Shown in pieces: positions 1 to 8,385 of a DNA stretch of 64,000 bases. Both the position numbers and the translations under genes were made by a program. The DNA is taken from positions 620,001-684,000 of the forward strand of contig NZ_BAABDF010000007.1 in the NCBI RefSeq assembly GCF_039539485.1, given 5' to 3'. Below the pieces are notes generated by a model, which worked only from the letters and a program-made list of their open reading frames with translations, made no database searches and was not told where the DNA came from. Each line of letters begins with the position of its first letter. Positions within the stretch are counted from its first letter, which is position 1. The stretch comes from Celeribacter arenosi (lineage in GTDB: Bacteria > Pseudomonadota > Alphaproteobacteria > Rhodobacterales > Rhodobacteraceae).

Positions 1-1181
1 GGCGCAACCAGCATCGTGTTGGATCCGATAAAGGCATCGCGGCCAATGGTTGTGCGGTGTTTGAACACGCCGTCGTAGTTACACGTAATCGTCCCCGCCC
101 CGACATTCGTGCGATCACCGATTTCCGCATCACCGATGTAGGTGAGGTGGTTGACCTTCGTGCCTTCGCCGATCAACGCGTTTTTGATTTCCACGAAATT
201 GCCGATGTGGGCGTCATTCGAAATCTCGGCGCCCGGGCGCAGCCGCGCATAGGGTCCGACGGTCGCGCCCATAGAAACATGGCAGCCTTCCAAATGGGAG
301 AACGCGCGAATGCGTGCGCCGCTTTCGATAGTGACGCCGGGGCCAAAGACCACATTGGGTTCAATCACGGCGTCGCGCCCCAGTAGCGTGTCGAGCGAGA
401 AAAACACCGTATCGGGTGAGGTGAGGGTTACACCGTTTTCAAGCGCCTCGGCGCGCTTCAGCGACTGGAAAATCGCTTCCGCGCGCGCCAGTTCCGCGCG
501 CGTGTTCACGCCCAATGTCTCGGCTTCGTCGCAGGTGACGGCAGTCGCGGTTTTACCGTTCTCCCATGCAAGCGCGACGAGATCGGGCAGGTAGTACTCG
601 CTCGCTGCATTGTCATTGCCGATCTTGTCGATAAGCGCAAAAATCGTTTCCGCATCGCAGCACACCACGCCGGAATTGCAAAACGTGATGGCCCGCTCTG
701 CTTCGGACGCGTCTTTGAACTCGACGATCCGCGCGAGTTTTTCGCCCTCCATCACCAAGCGGCCATAGCGGGCGGGGTCGGCGGCCTCAAACCCGAGGAA
801 CACGATATCCGAGATCTCGCGGGCGGCCTTCATATTTTCGAGCGTTCCGCCAGTGATAAACGGTGTGTCGCCATAAAGGACGAAGACATCGCCTTCAAAG
901 CCGCTCAGGGCATCACGCGCCTGAGCAACTGCATGGGCGGTTCCGAGCTGTTCTTCCTGCCGGACCGTGATGATGTCGGGATCAAATGCCTGTGCCTGCG
1001 CGGCCACTGCGTCCCCGCCATGGCCGACCACAACAACCGTGCGAGAGGGCTCAAGAGTACCACCCGCGACGAGCGCATGCGCAAATAGCGGCGCATTTCC
1101 AAGCGGGTGGAGCACTTTGGGCAGGTCGGAGTTCATGCGGGTGCCTTGCCCCGCGGCGAGTAGGATGAGCGCGTTGGCCAT
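1..1181 (-). CDS. glmU: Bifunctional UDP-N-acetylglucosamine pyrophosphorylase / glucosamine-1-phosphate N-acetyltransferase, 3' end missing
   Basis: GlmU makes UDP-GlcNAc for peptidoglycan and lipopolysaccharide in the cytoplasm. The C-terminal half acetylates GlcN-1-P and the N-terminal half adds UMP. Reading leftward from ATG at 1181, the first residues carry the nucleotidyltransferase signature LAAGQGTRM (8-16) with Lys22 in PKVLHPLG. From about residue 250 come the hexapeptide repeats of the left-handed beta helix. About 393 residues are visible of roughly 450 usual, and the stop lies before base 1. It is divergent from gph across a 142-base gap that must hold both promoters; I could not assign them. 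Confidence 0.95.
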   Translation of the reverse strand, partial: MANALILLAAGQGTRMNSDLPKVLHPLGNAPLFAHALVAGGTLEPSRTVVVVGHGGDAVAAQAQAFDPDIITVRQEEQLGTAHAVAQARDALSGFEGDVFVLYGDTPFITGGTLENMKAAREISDIVFLGFEAADPARYGRLVMEGEKLARIVEFKDASEAERAITFCNSGVVCCDAETIFALIDKIGNDNAASEYYLPDLVALAWENGKTATAVTCDEAETLGVNTRAELARAEAIFQSLKRAEALENGVTLTSPDTVFFSLDTLLGRDAVIEPNVVFGPGVTIESGARIRAFSHLEGCHVSMGATVGPYARLRPGAEISNDAHIGNFVEIKNALIGEGTKVNHLTYIGDAEIGDRTNVGAGTITCNYDGVFKHRTTIGRDAFIGSNTMLVA

Positions 1182-1323
1182 ATGTCGTCCCGATCTGCTC
1201 TTTTCTTTGTTCGACTGCCGTTTTACCCATGTAGCGAGGCGCGGCAAGGCTTGTCGTGTCACTTATTCTGACGACAGGTTACATCTGTCGACACGGCGTT
1301 GCCAGCGGACAGGGATAGCATTC

Positions 1324-1989
1324 ATGCGGACGGTTATATTCGATCTTGACGGAACGCTGGCGGATACCTCCGCGGATTTGATCGCGGCGGCCAACAGTTG
1401 CTTTCGCGATCTCGGCTATGGAGTGGTGCTCGATCCGGTGGCCGATGCGCGCACCGCCTTTCGGGGTGGCAAGGCGATGTTGCGTCTCGGGTTTTCGCGC
1501 GTGTTGGCGGGGTATAACGACGCCGATGTGGATGCCCAGTATCAGCCGTTCATCGACGCCTATGCGGAATCCATCGACGTTCACACGCGTCTTTATGACG
1601 GCGCGGCGGAGGCGATAGACGGCCTGCGGACGGCAGGCTATGCGGTCGGTATCTGCACAAACAAACCCGAAAGCCTCGCCGACCGGTTGTTGGTATCACT
1701 CGGTGTGCGCGACATGTTCGGATCCATGATTGGGGCGAAAACGGTTGGCGTGAGCAAACCCGATCCGAAACCCTACATCGCAGCCGTCGAAGAAGCCGGC
1801 GGCACCCTGTCACAAAGCTATCTGGTCGGGGACACAGAAACCGATCGCGCGACCGCGCGGGCCGCGGGAGTGTCCTGTGCCTTGGTCACATTCGGGCCTG
1901 ATGGGGAGGGTGTGAAATCGCTCGAACCTGAGGCATTGCTGCATTCTTACGCATTCCTGTCGCAGGTTACGGCGGAGCTGATCGGATGA
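1324..1989 (+). CDS. gph: HAD-family hydrolase, phosphoglycolate phosphatase type
   Basis: Predicted to dephosphorylate 2-phosphoglycolate or a similar small phosphate ester. The protein has 221 residues. HAD motif I is FDLDGTLAD (nucleophile Asp7, acid/base Asp9). Motif II lies in ICTNKPES, the motif III lysine in SKPDPKP, and motif IV is VGDTETD. A helical cap sits between motifs I and II, as in Gph/PGP enzymes. ATG 1324 is chosen because motif I follows at once; the open frame upstream runs antisense into glmU. The stop overlaps the next start in an ATGA arrangement, so the two genes are probably co-translated. The exact substrate is inferred. Confidence 0.85.
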   Translation: MRTVIFDLDGTLADTSADLIAAANSCFRDLGYGVVLDPVADARTAFRGGKAMLRLGFSRVLAGYNDADVDAQYQPFIDAYAESIDVHTRLYDGAAEAIDGLRTAGYAVGICTNKPESLADRLLVSLGVRDMFGSMIGAKTVGVSKPDPKPYIAAVEEAGGTLSQSYLVGDTETDRATARAAGVSCALVTFGPDGEGVKSLEPEALLHSYAFLSQVTAELIG

Positions 1990-3185
1990 GCGAAGAAATC
2001 TTCACCGGCAATTTTACCCAGCAGGAGCCGATCCCGGATCGCGCCATCGAGCGCGCGGTAGAGGTGCTCCGGACGGGTCGGTTGCATCGCTATAACGTCT
2101 TGCCCGGTGAAAAAGGCGACGTCGCTCTCCTCGAAGAAGAATTTGCGGCCTTTACCGGTGCCAAATACTGCCTCGCTGTGGCCTCTGGCGGCTATGCGCT
2201 CGGCTGTGCTCTGCGCGCGCTGGGCGTGGGGGCAGGGGATAAGGTGCTGACCAATGCTTTCACCCTCGCGCCGGTGCCGGGCGCGATTGCCGCGCTCGGG
2301 GCGGAACCGGTTTTTGTCGGCGTCACAGAAGACCTGACCATCGATCTTGACGACCTGTCGGTAAAGATCGCCGAGAGCGGCGCAAAGGTCCTGATGCTCA
2401 GCCACATGCGCGGGCATATCGTGGACATGGATGCGCTTATGTATCTGTGTACGGGGTCCGGCGTCGAGGTTATCGAAGATTGCGCACACACCATGGGGGC
2501 AGCATGGGGCGGCGTGCCATCGGGGCGCCATGGCAGCATCGGTTGTTTTTCAACACAGACCTACAAACACATCAATTCCGGTGAAGGCGGGCTGCTGATC
2601 ACCGATGACGAAGATGTCGCGGCCAGAGCAGTGCTTTTGTCGGGTTCGTATATGCTTTTCGACCGCCATAGCGCCGCACCGGGGCCGGACGTGTTCGAAA
2701 AGGTCAAATATGACACGCCCAATGTTTCGGGACGCATGGACAATCTGCGTGCCGCAATCCTGCGTGTGCAGCTCGAAAACCTCTCTACGCAGGTCGACAA
2801 ATGGAACGCGCGCTATCGTGTCGTGGAGGAGGGGTTAGCGGGCACAACAGGGCTCACACTGACGCGCCGAGGCAACGCGGAAACCTTCGTCGGATCGTCG
2901 ATCCAGTTTTTGTTGCTCGACTGGCCCGACGCAGAAATCGAAGGTGTCGTGGCGCGGTGCGCAAAGCGCGGGGTGGAGTTGAAATGGTTCGGCGCGCCCG
3001 AGCCCGTGGCCTTCACATCGCGCTATGACAGTTGGCGCTACGCAAAGCCGCAGCCGCTGCCCGACAGCGACCGTGTGTTGCGCGCCATCGTGGACATGCG
3101 GTTGCCTCTGACCTTTAGTCTGGAGGATTGCGCAAAGATTGCGAGGATCATTCGCGACGAAGTTTTGCGCCGAACCCCGCAGTAG
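1986..3185 (+). CDS. DegT/DnrJ/EryC1/StrS-family PLP-dependent aminotransferase
   Basis: This fold-type I PLP enzyme of 399 residues belongs to the sugar aminotransferase family that builds amino sugars of surface polysaccharides or nucleotide-sugar intermediates. The PLP lysine is Lys194 in STQTYKHINSGEGG. The cofactor Asp is in VIEDCAHTMGAAWGG, about residues 162-176, where the family normally reads EDxAH. It overlaps gph by 4 bases. Its neighbour glmU makes UDP-GlcNAc, a typical precursor for such enzymes, but no other sugar-biosynthesis genes are adjacent, so the substrate is unknown. Confidence 0.85.
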   Translation: MSEEIFTGNFTQQEPIPDRAIERAVEVLRTGRLHRYNVLPGEKGDVALLEEEFAAFTGAKYCLAVASGGYALGCALRALGVGAGDKVLTNAFTLAPVPGAIAALGAEPVFVGVTEDLTIDLDDLSVKIAESGAKVLMLSHMRGHIVDMDALMYLCTGSGVEVIEDCAHTMGAAWGGVPSGRHGSIGCFSTQTYKHINSGEGGLLITDDEDVAARAVLLSGSYMLFDRHSAAPGPDVFEKVKYDTPNVSGRMDNLRAAILRVQLENLSTQVDKWNARYRVVEEGLAGTTGLTLTRRGNAETFVGSSIQFLLLDWPDAEIEGVVARCAKRGVELKWFGAPEPVAFTSRYDSWRYAKPQPLPDSDRVLRAIVDMRLPLTFSLEDCAKIARIIRDEVLRRTPQ

Positions 3186-3367
3186 GACGTTCCGACGGCC
3201 CTAAGGGTAGGCATCCCGCCGCGCTATACCCGACTAAAACACCCTGAAAAGGCTCAAGATTCGCGACGGTTCGTGAAAACCGCAAGCGCGTTCGGGAAAT
3301 GCCGTTCCGTGAGCAAAAAAACTTCTAAAAGTTGGCAGAACTAGGAGATTTGACGACTTCGGTTTGG

Positions 3368-3396
3368 TTGACCATGCACGCACAGAGGGATAAACC
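3368..3396 (+). promoter_or_regulatory. Candidate promoter of the nuo block
   Basis: The 275-base gap before nuoA has a possible -35 TTGACC (3368-3373), 17 bases, then a weak -10-like TAAACC (3391-3396), about 65 bases before the nuoA GTG. Only the -35 element and the spacing are good. It is the best match I found in this gap, not a firm call. Confidence 0.25.
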
Positions 3397-3460
3397 ACGA
3401 CAAGCTTAAGCACGCGCGCCTGAAAGCTATTTCTGATCAGGCGCAGACAAGGAGCCGCTC

Positions 3461-3826
3461 GTGGAAGACTTGCTACGGGAATACCTTCCCATCGTCATTT
3501 TCCTCGGCCTCGCCATCGCGCTGGGTCTTGTATTTATCTTTGCTGCCCTCATCGTTGCCGTTCGCAATCCCGATCCTGAAAAAGTTTCGGCCTACGAATG
3601 TGGTTTCAACGCCTTCGATGACGCGCGCATGAAGTTCGACGTGAGGTTCTACCTCGTCTCGATCCTCTTCATCATTTTTGATCTGGAAATCGCATTCCTG
3701 TTTCCATGGGCGGTTGCGTTCAAGGATGTGGGTTTGGTCGGCTTCTGGTCGATGATGGTATTCCTGACGGTTCTGACCGTCGGATTTGCATATGAATGGA
3801 AGAAGGGGGCTCTCGAATGGGCGTGA
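3461..3826 (+). CDS. nuoA: NADH-quinone oxidoreductase subunit A
   Basis: Small membrane subunit of complex I, next to the quinone channel. It has 121 residues with three membrane helices (about 10-34, 62-84, 90-112). The conserved loop YECGFNAFDDAR carries Cys47, followed by the acidic second helix (ILFIIFDLEIAFLFPW). The start is GTG, supported by AAGGAG at 3449-3454 at good spacing. It is the first gene of the nuo block and overlaps nuoB by 10 bases. Confidence 0.97.
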   Translation: MEDLLREYLPIVIFLGLAIALGLVFIFAALIVAVRNPDPEKVSAYECGFNAFDDARMKFDVRFYLVSILFIIFDLEIAFLFPWAVAFKDVGLVGFWSMMVFLTVLTVGFAYEWKKGALEWA

Positions 3827-4350
3827 CCACTGGCGCGAATACCGCAGGTGCTGACAAAGAGCACGCCACACAGACCCTCAATCGCGAGCTTCAGGACAAG
3901 GGCTTTTTGCTCACCTCCACCGAAGACATCATCAACTGGGCGCGGACCGGTTCGCTGCACTGGATGACATTCGGTCTGGCCTGTTGCGCTGTCGAGATGA
4001 TGCACACCTCCATGCCCCGCTACGACCTCGAACGGTATGGCACAGCGCCGCGCGCTTCTCCGCGTCAGTCCGACCTCATGATTGTGGCGGGAACCCTGAC
4101 GAACAAAATGGCCCCTGCGCTGCGCAAGGTTTACGACCAAATGCCGGAGCCGCGCTACGTGATCTCGATGGGGTCCTGCGCCAATGGTGGCGGTTACTAC
4201 CATTACAGCTACTCGGTCGTGCGTGGTTGCGACCGGATCGTTCCGGTCGATATCTATGTGCCCGGTTGTCCACCGACAGCAGAGGCATTGATGTACGGCA
4301 TCCTGCAGTTGCAGCGCAAAATGCGCCGCACCGGCACCATCGCGCGCTAA
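3817..4350 (+). CDS. nuoB: NADH-quinone oxidoreductase subunit B (cluster N2 subunit)
   Basis: Peripheral-arm subunit that binds the terminal [4Fe-4S] cluster N2, the electron donor to quinone. From ATG 3817 it has 177 residues. The ligands are Cys56-Cys57 (LACCAVEMM), Cys121 (GSCANGG) and Cys151 (PGCPPTAE). ATG 3817 is preferred over an upstream in-frame start near 3796 because AGAAGGGGG (3801-3809) sits just before it and the length then matches the family. It overlaps the end of nuoA. Confidence 0.97.
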   Translation: MGVTTGANTAGADKEHATQTLNRELQDKGFLLTSTEDIINWARTGSLHWMTFGLACCAVEMMHTSMPRYDLERYGTAPRASPRQSDLMIVAGTLTNKMAPALRKVYDQMPEPRYVISMGSCANGGGYYHYSYSVVRGCDRIVPVDIYVPGCPPTAEALMYGILQLQRKMRRTGTIAR

Positions 4351-4362
4351 GGAGACCGACCC

Positions 4363-4965
4363 ATGAGCGAAGCACTCAAGGAACTGGGCGCCCATATTGA
4401 GCTCAAACGCCCCGATGACGTGGTCTCGGTTGCGGTGAACTTTGACGAATTGGAAATCACGATCACGCCGACCGGACTGGTCGATTTCGTCGAATTCCTG
4501 AAAACGGATGGCACGTGCAAATTTTCCACGCTGGTCGATATTACGGCCGTGGATTACCCCGAGCGCGAACAGCGTTTCGATGTCGTCTACCATTTCCTGT
4601 CGATGTATCAAAACCACCGCATCCGCATCCGCTGTGCGGTGCGTGAGACCGAGAACTGCCCGTCGATCATTGCGATCCATCCGAGTGCCGGTTGGTTCGA
4701 GCGCGAAGTCTACGACATGTTCGGCATTATTTTCTCGGGTCACCCCGACATGCGTCGTTTGCTGACCGATTACGGTTTCCGCGGTCACCCGTTGCGCAAA
4801 GATTTCCCGACCACAGGCTACACAGAAGTGCGCTACGACGAAGAACTCAAACGTGTTGTCTATGAACCAGTCAAGCTCGTGCAGGAATACCGCCAGTTCG
4901 ACAGTCTCTCTCCGTGGGAAGGCGCGAAATATATCCTTCCCGGCGACGAGAAGCAGGAGGCCTAA
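4363..4965 (+). CDS. nuoC: NADH-quinone oxidoreductase subunit C
   Basis: The 30-kDa peripheral subunit of complex I, 200 residues. It carries the family signature around residues 118-150: EREVYDMFGI, GHPDMRRLLTDYGF and GHPLRKDFP. AAGGAG precedes the ATG at good distance, right after the nuoB stop. It is a separate gene from nuoD, with a sulfotransferase gene between them. This differs from enterobacteria, where nuoC and nuoD are fused. Confidence 0.96.
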   Translation: MSEALKELGAHIELKRPDDVVSVAVNFDELEITITPTGLVDFVEFLKTDGTCKFSTLVDITAVDYPEREQRFDVVYHFLSMYQNHRIRIRCAVRETENCPSIIAIHPSAGWFEREVYDMFGIIFSGHPDMRRLLTDYGFRGHPLRKDFPTTGYTEVRYDEELKRVVYEPVKLVQEYRQFDSLSPWEGAKYILPGDEKQEA

Positions 4966-4968
4966 GAA

Positions 4969-5868
4969 TTGCGTCTCCCCTCTCTCATGTTCTGTGTCGG
5001 AGCGACAAAGGCAGGTACGTCCTGGCTTTACCGCTACCTGCATGGTCATGACGAGGTCGCGCTTGCCGCGATCAAAGAGGCGCATTTCTTCGACACCATC
5101 GATTTCGATGACTTCGAATTTCAGATCGGCGCTTTTGAAGATCGTGTTCGCGACATGAAAAGCGCGAAGGCGACCGCCGAGGCGAACGGCAATATTTGGA
5201 AAGCGGAAAACCTGTCCGCGCAGATCGCTGATCTCGAACGGCTGATTTCCGCATTGCGTCAGGGTGAAGAGGGGCTTCCGGCCTATCTGGACTACGTCTT
5301 TTCCCAAGCGGGCGCAGGCACGCGGGTGGTGGGAGACATCACACCCTCTTACGCGCTGTTGTCGCAAGAGCGGTTGGCGATGATGGCCGGTCTCACCGAT
5401 GATGTGCGCATCGTCTATTTGATGCGCGATCCCGTTGAACGCCTCTGGTCTCACGTGCGCATGCAGGCAAAACGCAACTGCCCGCCGCACAAGACACTGG
5501 CGCAGAAATCGCGCGGCATTCTAAAGCGCGTGACCCACAACCAACACGAAGGTCACATCATGGCGCGGGGCGATTACGCCGCAGCGGTGGCCAAGCTGAA
5601 AAAGGCTGTGCCGGCCGAAAAGCTCCACATCGAGTTTTCCGAGCGGCTCTATACCGAGGATGGCTTGCGCAAGCTGTGCCATTTTCTCGACATCACCTAC
5701 AAACCCGGGGACATGGAAAGACGTGTCCACGAAGGTGTGCAAATTGAACTTGAAGACGACATGCGTGGTTGGGCGGCCGAATATCTCGCGCCCCAATACG
5801 CCTATGTCGAAGAGCATATCGGCGCATTGCCAGAGGCATGGCAGGCGAACAGAGTGAGGGTCTCGTAA
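4969..5868 (+). CDS. Sulfotransferase-family protein inserted between nuoC and nuoD
   Basis: Predicted PAPS-dependent sulfotransferase of 299 residues. The N-terminal 5'-phosphosulfate loop is VGATKAGTSWLYRYL (10-24, Lys14), and the 3'-phosphate motif is YLMRDPVERLWSH (150-162, Arg153 and Ser161). Both key elements look intact. The start is TTG at 4969, chosen because CAGGAGG ends 8 bases upstream; an in-frame ATG at 4987 would cut into the PAPS loop strand. Three bases separate it from nuoC and one base separates it from nuoD, so it is embedded in the operon. The acceptor (carbohydrate, lipid or protein) cannot be deduced. Codon use resembles the neighbours by eye. Confidence 0.85.
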   Translation: MRLPSLMFCVGATKAGTSWLYRYLHGHDEVALAAIKEAHFFDTIDFDDFEFQIGAFEDRVRDMKSAKATAEANGNIWKAENLSAQIADLERLISALRQGEEGLPAYLDYVFSQAGAGTRVVGDITPSYALLSQERLAMMAGLTDDVRIVYLMRDPVERLWSHVRMQAKRNCPPHKTLAQKSRGILKRVTHNQHEGHIMARGDYAAAVAKLKKAVPAEKLHIEFSERLYTEDGLRKLCHFLDITYKPGDMERRVHEGVQIELEDDMRGWAAEYLAPQYAYVEEHIGALPEAWQANRVRVS

Positions 5869-5869
5869 G

Positions 5870-7084
5870 ATGGACGGCAACGTGGGCGACGTGCAAAGCG
5901 GCGAACAGAAGATCCGCAACTTCAACATCAACTTCGGTCCGCAGCACCCTGCGGCACACGGAGTGTTGCGGATGGTTCTCGAACTTGACGGTGAAGTCGT
6001 GGAACGCGCGGATCCGCATATCGGACTTCTTCATCGCGGCACCGAAAAGCTGATGGAGAGCCGCACTTATCTCCAGAACCTTCCCTATCTCGACCGCCTC
6101 GACTACGTGCCGCCGATGAATCAGGAACACGCATGGTGTCTGGCCATCGAAAAACTCGCAGGCGTGGATATTCCACGTCGTGCCTCGCTCATTCGCGTGC
6201 TGTATTCCGAGATCGGTCGCGTGCTCAACCACCTGCTCAACGTCACCACCGGTGCGATGGATGTGGGTGCGCTGACACCTCCGCTTTGGGGTTTTGAAGA
6301 GCGCGAAAAGCTGATGATCTTCTACGAACGGGCGAGTGGCGCGCGCCTTCACGCCGCCTATTTCCGTCCCGGTGGTGTCCATCAGGACCTGCCACCCGAA
6401 TTGCTCGATGATATCGACGAGTGGGCCGATCATTTCCCCAAAGTGCTCGACGATATCCAGTCGCTGCTGACTGAGAACCGGATTTTCAAACAGCGTACCG
6501 TGGACATCGGCATCGTGAGCGAAGAAGAAATCCTCGACTGGGGTTTCTCCGGCGTTATGGCACGGGGCACGGGCCTCGCGTGGGATTTGCGTCGCAGCCA
6601 GCCCTATGAATGCTACGACGAGTTCGATTTCCAAATTCCCGTCGGGACCAGTGGCGATTGCTACGACCGCTATCTGTGCCGGACCTACGAGATGTATGAA
6701 TCGACCCGCATCATCAAACAGGCAATCGCCAAATTGCGTGAGCCCGAAGGGCAGGGGGACATCCTTGCGCGCGGAAAACTCACACCACCAAAACGTGCGG
6801 AAATGAAGACCTCCATGGAGGCTCTCATCCATCACTTCAAACTCTACACCGAGGGCTTCAAGCTTCCAAAAGGCGAAGTTTATGCCGCCGTGGAAGCCCC
6901 CAAGGGCGAGTTTGGCGTGTACATGGTTTCCGACGGAACCAACAAACCCTACCGCGCCAAGCTTCGCGCGCCCGGGTTCCTTCATTTGCAGGCGATGGAC
7001 CATATGGCAAAGGGGCATTTGCTTGCCGACGTATCCGCCATCATCGCAACCATGGACGTCGTCTTCGGGGAGATTGACCGCTAA
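5870..7084 (+). CDS. nuoD: NADH-quinone oxidoreductase subunit D
   Basis: The 49-kDa subunit of complex I, 404 residues, which forms the quinone pocket together with NuoB. Visible family signatures are NFGPQHPAAHGVLR near the N-terminus, HIGLLHRGTEKLME, the Tyr-bearing YLDRLDYVPPMNQEHA, and the C-terminal SDGTNKPYRAKLRAPGFLHL. The usual Ni ligands of the related hydrogenases are absent, as expected. The stop overlaps the nuoE ATG by one base (TAATG). Confidence 0.97.
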   Translation: MDGNVGDVQSGEQKIRNFNINFGPQHPAAHGVLRMVLELDGEVVERADPHIGLLHRGTEKLMESRTYLQNLPYLDRLDYVPPMNQEHAWCLAIEKLAGVDIPRRASLIRVLYSEIGRVLNHLLNVTTGAMDVGALTPPLWGFEEREKLMIFYERASGARLHAAYFRPGGVHQDLPPELLDDIDEWADHFPKVLDDIQSLLTENRIFKQRTVDIGIVSEEEILDWGFSGVMARGTGLAWDLRRSQPYECYDEFDFQIPVGTSGDCYDRYLCRTYEMYESTRIIKQAIAKLREPEGQGDILARGKLTPPKRAEMKTSMEALIHHFKLYTEGFKLPKGEVYAAVEAPKGEFGVYMVSDGTNKPYRAKLRAPGFLHLQAMDHMAKGHLLADVSAIIATMDVVFGEIDR

Positions 7085-8319
7085 TGCTTCGCCGCCTCCA
7101 CCACGAACAACCCGAAAGCTTCGCCTTTACGCCCGCCAATCAGGCATGGGCCGAGGCACAGATCACGAAATATCCCGAAGGTCGTCAGCAATCTGCGGTT
7201 ATTCCGTTGTTGTGGCGTGCACAAGAGCAGGAAGGCTGGCTGACCAAGCCCGCGATCGAAGGTATCGCGGACATGCTCGGGATGCCTTACATTCGTGTGC
7301 TCGAAGTCGCGACATTCTACTTCATGTTCCAACTCCAACCGGTTGGCTCCGTCGCCCATATCCAGATTTGCGGCACCCTGTCCTGCATGATCTGTGGCGC
7401 CGAGGATCTGATTGCCGTGTGCCGCGAAAAGATCGCACCGAACCCGCATCAACTGTCTGCTGATGGCAAGTTCTCGTGGGAAGAGGTCGAATGCCTTGGC
7501 GCCTGCGCGAACGCGCCCATGGCCCAGATCGGCAAGGACTACTACGAAGATCTCAGCACCGATAATTTTGCGACGCTTCTGGACAATATGGCCGCAGGTA
7601 AAGTGCCACTGCCCGGACCGCAAAACGGCCGCTATGCAGCCGAGCCATTGAAGGGGCTGACGTCGCTCACCGAGTTTGAATCGGGCAAGCATCAACACAA
7701 TGCCTCCGTCGGCCTTGCCGCTGATCTGGGCGATACTCTCAAACGGATCGATGGCACCGAAGTGCCTCTCCTGACGCCGTGGATCGTGAAATCCGGTGGA
7801 AAAGCAAAGGCACAGCCGCCCAAACCCGCAGCACCTGCAAAGTCCGCGGTTCAGCAGGCGGCAGAAGCCAAAGCGAAATCAGCCAAGCCTTCAAAAACCA
7901 AAACTGCCGATGCAACGGGCGCGACGGTTCAGGAAGCTAAGGCCAAGTCTAGCGCAAAACCCAAAACATCCGCCAAAGGGAACAAACCAAACACGCCCGC
8001 CGCAAAGGCCGCACCAGCCGAGGTTGCGTCAACGCCGGGCGCGCAGAAAAAGCCACGCACGCTTAGCGCGCCGCGCAAATCCGGTGCGGATGATCTCAAA
8101 ATGATCAAAGGAGTTGGTCCCAAACTGGAAGCCATGCTTCACACGCTCGGGTTCTTCCACTTCGATCAGATTTCAAAATGGACCGCCAACGAAGTTGCCT
8201 GGGTGGACCAGAACCTTGAAGGCTTCAAAGGTCGCGTCAGCCGTGACAATTGGGTCGAACAGGCCAAAATCCTCGCCGAAGGCGGCGAAACCGAATTCTC
8301 GAAACGGGCAAAATACTGA
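7084..8319 (+). CDS. nuoE: NADH-quinone oxidoreductase subunit E with long linker and helix-hairpin-helix tail
   Basis: The core (about 1-205) is the thioredoxin-fold 24-kDa subunit with the [2Fe-2S] N1a ligands Cys96, Cys101 (CGTLSC) and Cys137, Cys141 (ECLGACANAP). It is followed by an Ala/Lys/Pro-rich linker (about 235-330) and a compact C-terminal domain (334-411) that starts DDLKMIKGVGPKLEAML, a helix-hairpin-helix motif. The total of 411 residues is nearly twice the core length. A similar tail is known to me from other Rhodobacterales NuoE and L21 proteins. Its role here is unknown. The neighbouring gene repeats the same tail. Confidence 0.95.
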   Translation: MLRRLHHEQPESFAFTPANQAWAEAQITKYPEGRQQSAVIPLLWRAQEQEGWLTKPAIEGIADMLGMPYIRVLEVATFYFMFQLQPVGSVAHIQICGTLSCMICGAEDLIAVCREKIAPNPHQLSADGKFSWEEVECLGACANAPMAQIGKDYYEDLSTDNFATLLDNMAAGKVPLPGPQNGRYAAEPLKGLTSLTEFESGKHQHNASVGLAADLGDTLKRIDGTEVPLLTPWIVKSGGKAKAQPPKPAAPAKSAVQQAAEAKAKSAKPSKTKTADATGATVQEAKAKSSAKPKTSAKGNKPNTPAAKAAPAEVASTPGAQKKPRTLSAPRKSGADDLKMIKGVGPKLEAMLHTLGFFHFDQISKWTANEVAWVDQNLEGFKGRVSRDNWVEQAKILAEGGETEFSKRAKY

Positions 8320-8385
8320 TAACGTATAAAAAGCTGCCACAAAAAAGGCGGCAGACCACAGGGAAATGGGTGAAGGAGTTAAAAG

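Noticed and set aside
3649..5490. 613-codon minus-strand open frame opposite nuoA-C
   Set aside because: It shadows nuoA, nuoB, nuoC and the sulfotransferase, which have clear domains and ribosome sites on the plus strand.
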